Positions 35,066 to 46,389 of a stretch of DNA of 64,000 nt are shown one piece after another. The first letter of the stretch is position 1, and each line of letters starts with the position of its first letter. This DNA comes from Chiridota heheva. Its lineage: Eukaryota > Echinodermata > Holothuroidea > Apodida > Chiridotidae. The notes under the pieces were generated by a model. It was not told where the DNA came from. It ran no database searches and saw only the letters and a program-made list of their open reading frames with translations. The stretch covers positions 1,442,501 through 1,506,500 of the forward strand of contig JAIGNY010000088.1 of assembly GCA_020152595.1 (NCBI GenBank). The letters run 5' to 3'. Made by a program: the position numbers and the translations under genes.

Positions 35066-35397
35066 AATGGTTTTGTCTACAATAAGTGCCATTTTCAGAC
35101 TATTTCTTACAAAAGCTTAAAAGCCTTTCAAAGTTTAATAGGGCCTTCAATCCACCATCAAAGATCACATGATTGGCATTAATTTACTCATAAATTATTC
35201 CATCACTGCCTCACACCTTTTGAAATTTCACTGTAATAATTCATTGGCATAGTCACCAAGGTTGGAAGAAAGTGCAGAAATTCCCACAGGAGACTTGATA
35301 ATAAAAAGTTCATTAATAAGGTAATAAAAAAGGTGTAACTTGATCTTTGGGTGGTTTTGTGAGACTCAATGAGTCATCATTGTACAGTGTACTGTAT

Positions 35398-35700
35398 AAA
35401 GCCACACTTGAAATGGCATAGGGGTACTTAGTGTTTTGTATAGGAAAAACCTCAAATTTGTTTTTGTTTAATTTAAAAACTCTTGCATCCCTGGACATAA
35501 ACTCTTTACAAATTTTCCACACTTTTGCACCTGGACACTGTTTTTGAATACTTTTTGCAGGAATGGATTTTTAAGGAATTTATCTTACACTTTTTAAAAG
35601 TTTCAGTTTTGAATAAGAATAAAAAATGAACAAAAAATGAGGTTTTTCCTATAGAGTCTAAAACAAAGTACCCCTATGGTTGCCATTTCAAGTGTGGCCT
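35398..35700. mobile_element. foldback element, ~300 bp
   Basis: GCCACACTTGAAATGGCATA at 35401 and GGGGTACTT are inverted at the right as AAGTACCCCTATGG and GCCATTTCAAGTGTGGCC. Inside, GGAAAAACCTC and AAACTC are likewise inverted as GAGGTTTTTCC and AGTTT. The whole element can fold on itself. A one-arm copy lies at 25500-25690. Confidence 0.75.
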
Positions 35701-36095
35701 ACATTGAAAAGATGATTGCCATTTTAAGTGTGGCCTACATTGAAAAGATGATCGCCATTTTAAGTGTGGCCTACATTGAAAAGATGATCGCCATTTCAAG
35801 TGTGGCCTACATTGAAAAGATGATTGCCATTTCAAGTGTGGCCTATATTGAAAAGATGATTGTCATTATAAGTGTGGCCAACATTGAAAAGATGAATGCC
35901 ATTTCAAGTGTGGCCTACATTGAAAAGATGAATGCCATTTTTCTTTGAAAAGATGATTGCCATTGTACATTGAAAAGATAATTGCCATTTTAAGTGTGGC
36001 CTACATTGAAAAGATGATTGCCATTTCAAGTGTGGCCTACATTGAAAAGATGATTGCCATTTCAAGTGTGGCCTACATTGAAAAGATTGCCATTT
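35680..36095. repeat. 36-bp minisatellite, ~11 copies
   Basis: The unit GATTGCCATTTCAAGTGTGG plus CCTACATTGAAAAGAT is repeated head to tail, with one shortened unit near 35945-35975. The first unit coincides with the right arm of the foldback element, and the equivalent arm at 25660 has only one unit. The 36-bp period keeps a frame open (VAYIEKM repeats) on each strand; this is not a gene. Confidence 0.95.
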
Positions 36096-36189
36096 CAAAA
36101 GAGGCCAATATTGTTATCTAATGATACTCTTAACTAACTGCAATGCTTTGAATCCTTTTGGCACATATCTTTGAAGTTTATTTGGTGTA

Positions 36190-36570
36190 CCAGATGGATT
36201 AAATTGTTGGAGGTGAAATGAGGTTAAAGAGATAGTGTGGAGCATATGAAGTAGGTACAGAAGAAGATTAGATATAGTTATAGTAGTTGGGGTGATGTAG
36301 TAAGACAATGGATTTGCCAGCAATGACAGAATAAAGCTGGTGGAAGGAGTAGAAGATAATGAAGTCATCAACATAGAGGGCACATTTGATGCAGGACCTA
36401 GGTTTTCAGCTTTGTTTTTATACAGAGATTAAGAGGGTTGGGGAGAGGATGCTGCCTTGTGTAATGCCCTCTTCTTGGAGGTAAGGGTTGGAGAGGATGT
36501 GGCCAATACAGAGCTGAAAATGTCTGAGGAAGAGGAAGTTCTGAATGAATGAAGTAAAACAGCTGATTTA
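36190..36570 (-). pseudogene. LINE reverse transcriptase fragment, Jockey-like
   Basis: The minus strand reads FIQNFLFLRHFQLCIGHILS, then EEGITQGSILSPTLL near 36470-36425 and, after a stop and frame change, CALYVDDFIIF, with YVDD at 36375-36364. The order NxLxxRxFQ, GxxQGSxLSP, YVDD is that of the RT palm in Jockey-type non-LTR elements. Ends are not defined. It is broken and cannot be translated through. Confidence 0.7.
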
Positions 36571-36599
36571 AGTTTTGGGATCTTATATTCAGGTGTTAT

Positions 36600-38695
36600 A
36601 TGTTACTTTGTATAAATAGGCATACCTTTCCATTTTGTTTACTACTATGATACGCATTTTTATTTAATTCATTAAACGATAAATGATCATCTTTATTGAT
36701 TGTTTATTGGTAACCAATAACAGCGGAAAAGTCTGATAGGATCAAGCCCATTGTTCATGTTGTATCTTGTGGTGCCCTACACATGTTATTGCAAACACTG
36801 AATGGTTGAAAGTTTTGAGGCTGAAATTTTGTGTAAACAAAACAATAATCTTTGCAACAGTAAATGTTAATAATAGTCATTTATCAATTAACCGATAAAC
36901 GATCGCATTCCTATTTACTAAATCCTTTGTTTTTTAACCATGTACCACAGTTGCTTAAAGTTCCGCAAATAAATATTACAAATCTTAGTGCGTTTTATTC
37001 TTACTCCCAATTAATGTCTAGGAAAAGAAAACATTCTCATCATTTTCAAAGACATAAAATACGTAAATAAATATTAAGACTTACCGCAAATTTGAGCTGC
37101 CTTCCTGTCATGCATCAGACGTTTTGTGTATGTCTTAGTGGCAGAGAATAGGTGATGCTAAAACTAGATGAAATCTTCTGGAATGTACAACGTAGTTGTT
37201 GGAATACATGTAAATATGAGTCCATCCTGTACAGAGATAAACATACAATGACAAGTTTTGCATGTGATTTATTGAGAATCTGAAGATGAAATTTCATTAA
37301 AAACTTTATGAGAAGAATCCCATCGTTTAGATTGGCACATCACATGGAAGACAAAACAAACAGTGAAACTCAGTAAGTTTCTGTTATTTCCAGATGCTCC
37401 TTGATCAAATCAGAATCTTCAAAATCCACTTCCTTCTTTGTGGCAACATGTATAAATCTTAAGATATAAGACAATGCAATGCTCTTCCATGAATACTGTT
37501 AGTTTTGACCACAGCTGAAGATTCATATTCAGAACACAGCTAATTAATGTGTGCCTTTATACTTGGCATGATTTGTACTAAACAATTCAGTTTTATAATT
37601 AAGACTTAACTGTTTACATTTTTTTTACAATCTTTAAGCATATCATTACCATTCTCTATGACATATTTTTTTCCTATTGCCACAAACAATTATCATCTAA
37701 ATGGGTAAATATTGTGTTACAAATTTTGAACATATCAAGATCTGACCAGGTTTTGATGAATTTTGAAGTGTTTCATGCATATGAAAGAACCAAAATTGTA
37801 TCAAAATTTTAAACTGCCATCACCATGGTAACCACATGAATGCCATATACTGACCTGGAAAATTATTTTGAAGAAACAAAGAAGGGACTGGTGTAAGTTA
37901 ATATGACATACTATTAAAATGTTACATCTGAAACTGAAACCTGATAAGATTTAAACTACTCATCAATTACAATAATGTGTTTTGATGGGTAGGACACTGC
38001 CATCCTCAACAAGAGGTTTATTGAATCAACCCCCTTCCCCCAAACTCGTTTTACCATAAAGAAAGTTGATCACTAATATTATCCAGGTTCTATTACTAAT
38101 AAGAAATTGAATATTATTTATTGAATCAAATCCAAACTCTTGCTTGATTAAACACCGATATAATCATCTGAAAACACCAATCATTCCGACAAAACCTTCA
38201 CCGTACTACCACATACAACATCATCTGAAATACTATAAGTCTTTAGTTTGAGTATACACCTTGTATCAAAACAAAGAACTCAAAGATTATTTTACAAAAC
38301 ATTGGACATCCGTGATCACTCAGCATTATCACGCATAATTCTAAGTTCCCCTGATTGCCTACAAATGAGCAAAACTCTCTTATCTGAATCATTTTTACTT
38401 CAGAGGACTAATAATGAGCCAAATATTACCCTCTCGATACGGTTGATGAATCCGATATCAGCATACTTACAGTTCTTATGCATACTTACAGTTCTTATGG
38501 ATGAGTAAGAGGCCAGCAAAACTCTGGTTATTCATCACCCTAAAGACCTAACCTATTTGATGACAACACTCTATAATATGACAATATGTAGAATAAAAGA
38601 TACAACTTTTGAATGTATCAGCTACTGAGGAGACTTGCCAAACATCGGTTTAGTCCAAACGAGTCTAGCAAGGCATTTCACATGTTTTACCATTA
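36600..38695. other. no gene recognised
   Basis: AT-rich unique-looking DNA. TTCTGTTATTTCCAG near 37378-37393 resembles a splice acceptor, but the sequence after it has no clear coding frame. Confidence 0.45.
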
Positions 38696-38697
38696 AT

Positions 38698-39680
38698 TAC
38701 CTCTGCCAACGAAGTTGAACGGAGGTTACGTTTTCACCTACGTTTGTTTGTTTGTCATCAAGATATCTCAAGAACTAATGACTGGATTTGGATCAAACTT
38801 GTTGTGTTGTTTTGTTACTGTTTACGGAAGCAGTGGTAATAACTTGAGACATATCTAAACAGAGAAAGGATGCAAATAGGGAGGGGGGGGGGGGGGTGGG
38901 GAAATGTTTGCCCTGTTATTCTGTCATCAAGATATCTCAAGAACTGATGATTGGAATTGGATTGAATTTGGTGTGTGGTTTGTTCCTGCTTAAGGAAGAA
39001 ATGAGTAAAATTTGAGACACATTGGTACAGGGGAAAGGTGCAAATGGAGGAGCGGGGACATTTTGTCTATCATCAAGATACAGTATCTCCAGAACTGATG
39101 CTTGGATTTTGATTAAATTTGGTGTGTGGATCGTTACTGTTTCATAAAGAAGTGATTAAAATTGGGACTAATCGGAACAGGGGAGGGCAAAATTTAAGGG
39201 GTGGTGATGTTTTAGGATGATATCTATAAGTTTTAGCTTTTCAATGGAATGTGCTGAATAATGACTTTGTGCTCTGAATGAAGATCTAAACAATCAATTT
39301 TCTGGACTCAAAAGAGATTACATCAAGTGTTCTTTGGAATCAATGAAAATGATACAATTGGTTTGTGCCATGAATGGAAAATGATGGAATGTGATTCCTG
39401 GCTGAATAGAGCTCAAACAATGATGCTTCACTTGAATAAAACTGAAAACAAAGGTACGACCTTGAAAAAAAGCCAGTCAGAAGTTAATCTTCAATTGTTC
39501 AGGTTGCAAATGTTCATTACAGATCAAAACTTGGGAATGAATCTTGGTGTGCCTAGGATTTCTAAGGTAGATTATATTGGCTATTAAATGAACTCTAAAA
39601 TTATTCTAGGCATGTTTGGAATTGCAACGGGGTGGAGGTATGTGCTCTATCTAGAGAGTGCTAATATTACAATTCTATTT
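38698..39680 (+). repeat. dispersed repeat with ~145-bp internal tandem units
   Basis: It starts CCTCTGCCAACGAAGTTGAA, CGGAGGTTACGTTTTCACC and TTTGTTTGTTTGTC, a motif common in marine invertebrate repeats. CATCAAGATATCTCAAGAAC plus TGATTGGA then recurs about three times (38757, 38930, 39072). The rest runs through CAATCAATTTTCTGGACTCA to AGAGAGTGCTAATATTAC. A second copy is at 41230-41690 and 43880-44070, split by an insertion. Confidence 0.85.
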
Positions 39681-39894
39681 AGAATTACGTCGTATTTGAG
39701 ATTAATTTATATCTCATTGTTCTTGAATTCATTACTACTGGATATCATTCCAGCTTATCTTTATCTTTTAAATTTTATGCCTTCAGTTTGGAATTTTCAC
39801 CTATGCAATTTCTTAATACCTTGTTGATTGATATAACATTTATTCATCACTATTATCCATATTTTCAACCATTTTTCTGAATTTACTTCACTAA

Positions 39895-40380
39895 GTACGT
39901 AAATAGGCCACACCCACCATAGCAACGTGGTTAACTAGGTGGGGCAATTAAATCTCAAATCTGCAATAATATGCATGACCAACGCATTGACATTTAGATG
40001 TTCATGTGGCCTGCCGCAAGTTTTGATCCATTTATGTTACTTTCCTAGATCTTTAGAGTTTTTAGCAAAAGGAATAAATGAGATTCTGATTGCTAAAGGT
40101 TGTGAGAAACGAAAATCGGATCTACAAAGCCCATAGTGAGCCTGTAGGTGCAATCTTTGTTCACTATCTTGTCGTTTCTCAGTCTGTGTACAGAAATTTG
40201 TGTTGTGTACAGAAATTTGTTTTGTGCAGTATATCGCATTGACTGAATCAGCGCGCACTGCTATCTATATCTAATGTAGGATTTTTGCCCCACTTGGTTA
40301 CGCAGATTTTGTTGCTAGGCAAATTCCTGCAGTGATTAGTTGAAAAAAGTTGTCAATCGTCTAACTAAGAGAGGGTAATT
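39895..40380 (-). repeat. intact X-Y repeat (empty-site copy)
   Basis: On the minus strand, TTAGTTAGACGATTGACAAC, GTGGGGCAAAAATCCTACAT, then GCGCTGATTCAGTCAATGCG, ATATACTGCACAAAAC and onward to GTTGCTATGGTGGGTGTGGC run without interruption. It is the unbroken version of 22545-22693 joined to 34089-35065. It lacks both the 11.4-kb segment and the 34238-34882 insert. Confidence 0.88.
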
Positions 40381-40599
40381 GGGGAAGATTAAACATTTTT
40401 CTTTATTGTATACAGTAGTACACTGTAGCTTGGAAACTGGAAGCTGCTACAGGGCTCACACAAAGTTACGGTCACCACAAAATAGTTGTTATTCATCATA
40501 AAAGATTGAATAATTGATATGCGTTAGAGGTATATTGGAAATATATAGTCAGAAAGAGTTTATACTGTAAACTTGACCAGAATATAAAAAAAAATCATC

Positions 40600-40970
40600 T
40601 GTAATTTCTAATTACGGACATTACAGATTGCAGAATTTTAATGAATGTGAAAGTTGTGGTGTATGAAAGAGAAAACAGCTCACAATTTTGAATGTTATTC
40701 ATATATTTCTATTCAAAATTTCAATTCAAGTCACTCAAATTCAAACTGCTTTTCCTGTTGATTGTGGCTATGGTGATGATTCAGATTCGTCATATTTAAG
40801 TGCTTTCATTCAAAGAATCTTCGTGAAGGATTGACAACCAGAAGTCAATAATTTAAGGAAATTCAAAGGCTTTCTCTTTATTAAGTCTCAAAATAAAATG
40901 CAAAATGCTGTAAAATGTTCAATTATTGACCAATTTTTAAGAAATGTTTTGACATTTTGATGATTTCTAA
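40600..40970 (+). repeat. dispersed repeat, also at 49.93-50.30 and 50.76-51.07 kb
   Basis: GTGAAAGTTGTGGTGTATGA, GAGAAAACAGCTCA and ATGGTGATGATTC share order with the two later copies. It is diverged and has no coding frame. Confidence 0.65.
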
Positions 40971-41689
40971 CATACTTTTTACGAATTAGGCTTAAGTTGT
41001 TGCCATTCTACAGTACAAATTCAAAAAGGCTGTAAAATGGTAAATTTTGGCTTGATATTGCTACATGTGTGATTATGATTTCAACTTGATTTGTGAGGAA
41101 TTTACAGTGGGTAGTGTTGCCTCTACCTATAATCAATTTGGCAGGAGGGGGAGGGAGGGGGGGGGAGAGGGTTGTCAGTCATGTCAACGTTGACACATAT
41201 TCCTACTGAATTCTTGATTGATGTCTTTACCTCCGCCAACAAAGTTGTTTGCTTGTTTGTTCATCTGTCATCGACATATCTACAGAACTGATGATTGGAT
41301 CTTGATTTAATTTGGTGTGTGTTTTTATTATTGCTTCAGGACGAGTTAATTTAAATTTTAGGACATACAGGGAAAGGATAAAAATGGAGAAGTGGAGATG
41401 TTAGGGTGTGGTCTGTCAAGACTTCGTTAAAAATTTCCACTGGAATGTGCTGAACACTGAATTAATGCCCTGAATAGAAATCCAAACAATCAATTTTCTG
41501 GACTCAAAAGAAAATCAAATCAAGTGATCTCTGCATGGTATTAAAGAAAATCAAAACAATTTGAGTCTGCAATGAATGGGAAATGATGGAATGTGAACCT
41601 TGCCTGAAAGGAACTCAAACAAATAATGCTTAGCCTGAATGAAACTGTAACAAAAACCAACCAGAAAACCAAAAGTTTTGAGGTTCCAA

Positions 41690-43870
41690 TGCACAATATT
41701 AAACATATCAAAAAATATGAAAAATATATCAAATATTTTATATTTAAGTAATGAACTATTGTATAATAAATGTTATTACACAATGGGCTCAAAATAACAA
41801 TGACAACCACATAACTCGGTTCTCACAAGAATGGAATTTCACAATTAAATAAAATCAACAATTTTCATCCTATTAACATCTATACACTTGCTAACAACAT
41901 TATTATTTTAAAGATTTTAACCTGTCTATTCATGAATATGCATGACATCGCCGCCAAAAACAAAAGAGCATATCTGCGGTCCATGGGCAATCTGTGTACA
42001 ACACATGATCTGTATCCCACGTATTGTTCTTGACATACTTTGTTTGCAAGCTCTTTCAACAAAATCATGTTAAGCCCCACCCAAGTGCTATTTATATTTA
42101 TAAAATTCAACATTTTTGTACCATGAACAAGTACACATAGGGTTCAAAAAAATTTGACACTGTTCTACGGCACAGTACTTTCTCAAATAATACTGTTCCG
42201 GATCAGATTTCACTGTTCCAACTTTTTTTGCTGGTAACAGGACAAATTCCTTTGTTAAAAAATGGGCTTAATTTACAACTACCTTATTAATAATATGTAC
42301 AAATATGTATGTCAGTTACTTGATGTGGCATCCAGTTGCATAAAGTCGAACACGTGCAAGCCGCCTTGCATATGTGCATTCATGATTTAATTATTGCGCT
42401 GACAATTGCAGCAAGGTGAGGAAAAATTTTCTTACTGGAAGAAATTATTTTATGATAGTCTTGTTTGACAACGGGTATTTTTTTTTTAGCAGAAATTAAG
42501 CTATTGACCATTGATGCCACATGTTTGTGGAAAAAAAACTGTTCTACTAGAACAGTAGCGTTTGAAAATTCACTGTTCCTGCCAAAAAGAACTGTTCTCG
42601 GAACAGCAGAACAGTAGGAAATTTGACCCCTGTACACACTAGCTAACAACATAATTACACCAAATATGAAACAATACAGACATGCAGTTGTTAAATTATG
42701 ACTTTTTAAAGATTTTTACATTAAGCCCCACCTACTCATTAATATGCATGACATCACCACCAAAAAATAGAGGACACATCTGTGACCATGGACTATAGTG
42801 TATCAAATATGACATGAATCCAGTTTATCATTCTTGATATACCGTGTTTACCAGCTCTTTTCAGCAAAATCATATTAAGCCATGCCCACTATGCATATTA
42901 ATGAAATTCAACATTTTGGTACCATGAACATATACACACTACTGTAGCTAACAATATAAGTACACCAAATATAAACAAAACAGACATGCGGTTCTGAAAA
43001 CATGAGCATTTAAAGATTTTATCATTAAGCCCCACCTACTCATTAATTGGCGTGACATCACTACCAAAAACAATAGGGCACATCTGCAGACCATGGGCTA
43101 TTTGTGTACCACATATATCATGAATCCGGTGTAACGTTCTTGGGATTTCATGTTTAGGAGCTAACGTCTCACACATGTACATATGTACGCACGCACACAT
43201 ATCTGTATGCCATTTATTACAGAGGACTTCGTCAAAAACTTCTGAAATATAAAAAAGTTCTAATGAAGACCCTAGCTTAAATTACGTCAGAATCCACCTC
43301 TGAAATTTCTGATACATTTCCATGCAAAATCTTCCAAGGACCCATATTGAAAGCCCTCGGTCGGTTTTCAAATACTCGGCCTGTTTGCATGTCCTCAGTC
43401 GATCGATGGTTTAACAGGTTCAGGTCCTCGGTAGCTTAGTAATACCGACACACACACACACATTTGGAAATTCAAGATGCTTGTGAGGACTTGACCAGAC
43501 ACATCATCACACAAATTCATACATCATGTTGAACGAGGACCTGTTTTAAATTACGTTAAACTCCCCTCCCCCTCCCCCACCCTTTTCTTCCTTCTGATGT
43601 TTATAATACACTTATTTGCATGCAAATTCTTCCGAAGAGCTGTATTTGAGCCCTCGGATGGAAATTTAATACTCGGTTGTGCAAGGTTAAACAGGTTCAG
43701 GTCCTCAGAGATGTATGGCATACAAACGCACGCACGCAGGCATGCACGCACACACATGCATGCATGCATGCATACATACACACATACACACATACATACA
43801 TACACACACACGCCATCACCACATAGGTTCCTAATGCTATCGCATCGGAACCAAACACTGACATGGCTTG
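41690..43870 (+). mobile_element. hairpin-ended repeat family, copy 3, inserted
   Basis: It contains two to three tandem blocks of the family motifs (CCATGGGCAATCTGTGTACA, ATTCAACATTTTTGTACCAT, ACACTAGCTAACAACATAAT, CCCCACCTACTCATTAATAT). A further insertion lies near 42140-42630 with repeated ACTGTTCY words. The right end has an ACGC/ACAT microsatellite and AATGCTATCGCATCGGAACC at 43834-43853. The flanks are adjacent in the 38.7-kb copy. No protein frame is recognised. Confidence 0.7.
43240..43730. repeat. two-copy tandem duplication, ~270 bp
   Basis: GAGGACTTCG or GAGGACCTGT, then TTAAATTACGT, TTTGCATGCAAATTCTTCCG-like, GAGCCCTCGG, AATACTCGG and TTAACAGGTTCAGGTCCTCG occur near 43224-43435 and again near 43520-43710. 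Confidence 0.75.
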
Positions 43871-44074
43871 AAACCCTAAAGGTTTCAGAATGAAAATGAT
43901 CAATACAGATCAAAAGTGAGAAAGAAGTGTTGGGGATAAAACTTGGTGGGCCTGGGGTTCTGAGTTAGATTATATTGGATATGGCGATCAAATGAACTCT
44001 ACAAAATTATTAGGCATGTTGGAATTGCATACAGGGCGGTGGTGTGCACTCTACAGAGTGCTAAAATTCTAGTT

Positions 44075-44750
44075 ATCATTGTAATGTCACAATATGGTGC
44101 ACACACAAGTCAGTACAGAGCACGGCATATTAAACCAGCACAAATAAAACTCCAAAACAATGGTGTATTTAGACCAGCAAGAAAGTACCTGAAGAACTTT
44201 GAAATACAAAATCAAGAGGTTTCTAAGCTTGTTCTCCTTGGGAATCAGTCCTTTCATACAAAGAATACAAAGCAAATTGAAATAACAATTGATTAAATAA
44301 GGAAATTAAACACTCACCTCCCCCAATCGGCACAATGACATGCCAATATTTGCAGAAATTATAAACGAACAATGAGCAGTGGATCAGACTCTCCCAAAAG
44401 GAAACGTTCTGAATAAAGTGTTCAGAAATGATTCGCCCTGGTTAAATCTATCTTTCAGAAATAATCTGACCTGGTTGAATCTTAAGCCTCCTATGAACTA
44501 TACCACAAAGTATCTAGTCTAAACCAGTTACTTCTATGCTAGGAGTAGGCCACATTTACATCAGTTCACAATTGTACAACCTACAGAGAAAATGAGTTAT
44601 ATGAAGATGCATATAGCAATCTTGATTCTTAAATGCGAATATTAAGCAATATATTTTTGTAACTATTATTTAAAAATATTTAATGTTTATACAGGAATCA
44701 ATGAATTGAAGTACTGTACTGTACATGTTTTGTACTTCACAAGATATTCC
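44075..44750. other. no gene recognised
   Basis: AT-rich sequence. Short frames near 44039-44296 begin in repeat-derived DNA and look non-coding. Confidence 0.5.
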
Positions 44751-44756
44751 CTGTGT

Positions 44757-45463
44757 TAAAGAATTAGTTCAGTGGTGGTCAAGCATGTCCATCTTATATA
44801 ACTTATATGAAAGAAAAAATGGTGAAGAAATGGATATCAAAAACCATTAGATATGTCAAATTAAGGAGTAAAACTGAATCTAGGAATTGGGGTATATTTA
44901 TAATTTGCCACCTGAAGCATGACTTGTCCTTTTCCTTAAAAATTTGTTCCAGTAATTTATGACCACAAACTTACTGTAGCAAATAATGAGACCACTTATC
45001 TTACTTAAAATAACTGATCAACCAGGAGAACAAATACAATGGGGCCATTGATAAGGAAATTTGATTCTAATTACTTGTGGTTTTTAAAATAAAGAAAATA
45101 AAGACGAAAAGTCTGACCAGACCTGCTTATTTATCAGGTCGGATCTGACTGTTTGAAATTTTAAGGAGCACAACAACTTATGGAAATTTTGAGGAAAATA
45201 ATTTGCATAGTGAAAAAGTTAAAAATCTTAATTGTAATTCTTTACAATAAATTAACAATTGTTAAGAATGCGAGGATGAAGATGCCAACTTTCAGTAGTA
45301 GACTTACTACACCAGTATTTATACACAGACTTTTAGGAGCTTTAAATTTCAATATCTCCTAAACGGAGTATGATTTTTGATCGCTTTCTTCACCATTTTG
45401 TTTCTTTTGAAGTCTTCTTTCATATAAGGTGGACATGCTTGACCACTGAACTAATCCTTTAAA
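44757..45463. mobile_element. 707-bp element with long terminal inverted repeats
   Basis: TTAAAGAATTAGTTCAGTGG plus TGGTCAAGCATGTCCA at the left is inverted at 45425-45463 as TGGACATGCTTGACCACTGA plus ACTAATCCTTTAA. Similarity continues inward (ATATGAAAGAA, ATGGTGAAGAAA). There is no transposase frame. TTAA lies at or next to both ends, so a TTAA target is possible. A longer relative is at 48346-49908, and the interior matches 13840-14485. Confidence 0.8.
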
Positions 45464-45710
45464 TGGTATAATTGAAATTAATGAAGCATATTAATGTGTT
45501 TTCTATTGAAGGTTACATATGGCTGATTTTTTTTTGTCATAAGCAATGGCAAAGTTGTATTGATATATTAATCAATTTGCCTAAATGCAAATTAATCTTT
45601 TAAGTGTTCAATTGCATTTCACAAATTTCATAATGTATAATTAGGGTAGGAGCATAAAAAATTAAAAAAAGCTATATACAAAAACTACATATTTAATTGT
45701 TGAATCCTTA

Positions 45711-45776
45711 ATCCAGGAGTGAACCCAGGGCCTGATGAACTGTAGACAAGTATGCTAACTGCTACACCACAGGTTG
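45711..45776 (-). mobile_element. truncated SINE, family A head only
   Basis: The minus strand reads CAACCTGTGGTGTAGCAGTT, AGCATACTTGTCTACAG and GGGTTCACTCCTGG, the tRNA-like head of the SINE at 13928, and stops after the B-box. Confidence 0.8.
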
Positions 45777-45962
45777 ATATTTAAACTGGGTATTTTGAAA
45801 TTAGATACTAAAATTTTGATACCGTGAAGGGTGAAAAGGGATTTAAAGCAATTACAAATACAAAGCAACTGTATTATATAAGCTTTACGTCACGTCACTA
45901 TCTTTTGGCAATGCCTGACGAAAGATACACAAACAGGTAGCCCATGAAGTTACTTACACTAA

Positions 45963-45963
<1 letters not shown>

Positions 45964-46011
<48 letters not shown>
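45964..46011. repeat. (AAT)16 microsatellite
   Basis: About 16 uninterrupted AAT units. Confidence 0.98.
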
Positions 46012-46014
46012 GCA

Positions 46015-46385
46015 CTGATTTATATCATGATAAAATAACCCTCTTTGTGAGGAATGGTCCACCAATCATTCTTGGGCATTACACAATTTCCTCCAGGTAT
46101 ATAATACATATTTATTTTAGAGTCAGCCAAGGACTAATCTGTTCCATTTCACTGCAAAGGAGGTTTGTGGCTTCAGCCCCAGATGAATGACCTATTATGT
46201 ACAGTGTAACAATAGCTGACTGCTAGCAAGTGAAGTTTGAAGAGGCTCTCAGGTTGGAAGGTATAGATTACCCCTGTGTTGTGTATGGAGAAATAATAGC
46301 TGATTGCTAGCAAGTGAACTGGGAAGATGCTCTTGGGTTCAAAGGTGTGGATTACTCCTGATTTTGAGAAAATCGAGGGTGTTGG
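46015..46385. repeat. short diverged duplication; otherwise nothing seen
   Basis: AATAGCTGACTGCTAGCAAG followed by TGAAGTTTGAAGAGGCTCTC near 46209 recurs as AATAGCTGATTGCTAGCAAG and TGAACTGGGAAGATGCTCTT near 46292 (period about 85 bp). Confidence 0.6.
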
Positions 46386-46389
46386 GCTG

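Larger units (their letters stand above)
41230..44070 (+). repeat. second copy of the 38.7-kb repeat, split by an insertion
   Basis: The left part is 41230-41690 (ACCTCCGCCAACAAAGTTG, CAATCAATTTTCTGGACTCA, GGAAATGATGGAATGTGA). The right part is 43880-44070 (ATCAATACAGATCAAAAG, GATTATATTGGATATGG, AAATGAACTCTACAAAATTA, TAGGCATGTTGGAATTGCAT). The parts are continuous in the 38698-39680 copy, with the join near 39490. Confidence 0.85.

Noticed and set aside
35676-36098. Open frames with VAYIEKM or CRPHLKWQSSFQ repeats, suggestive of a repeat protein
   Set aside because: The 36-bp minisatellite forces open frames on both strands; there are no start context, exon signals or flanking coding sequence.
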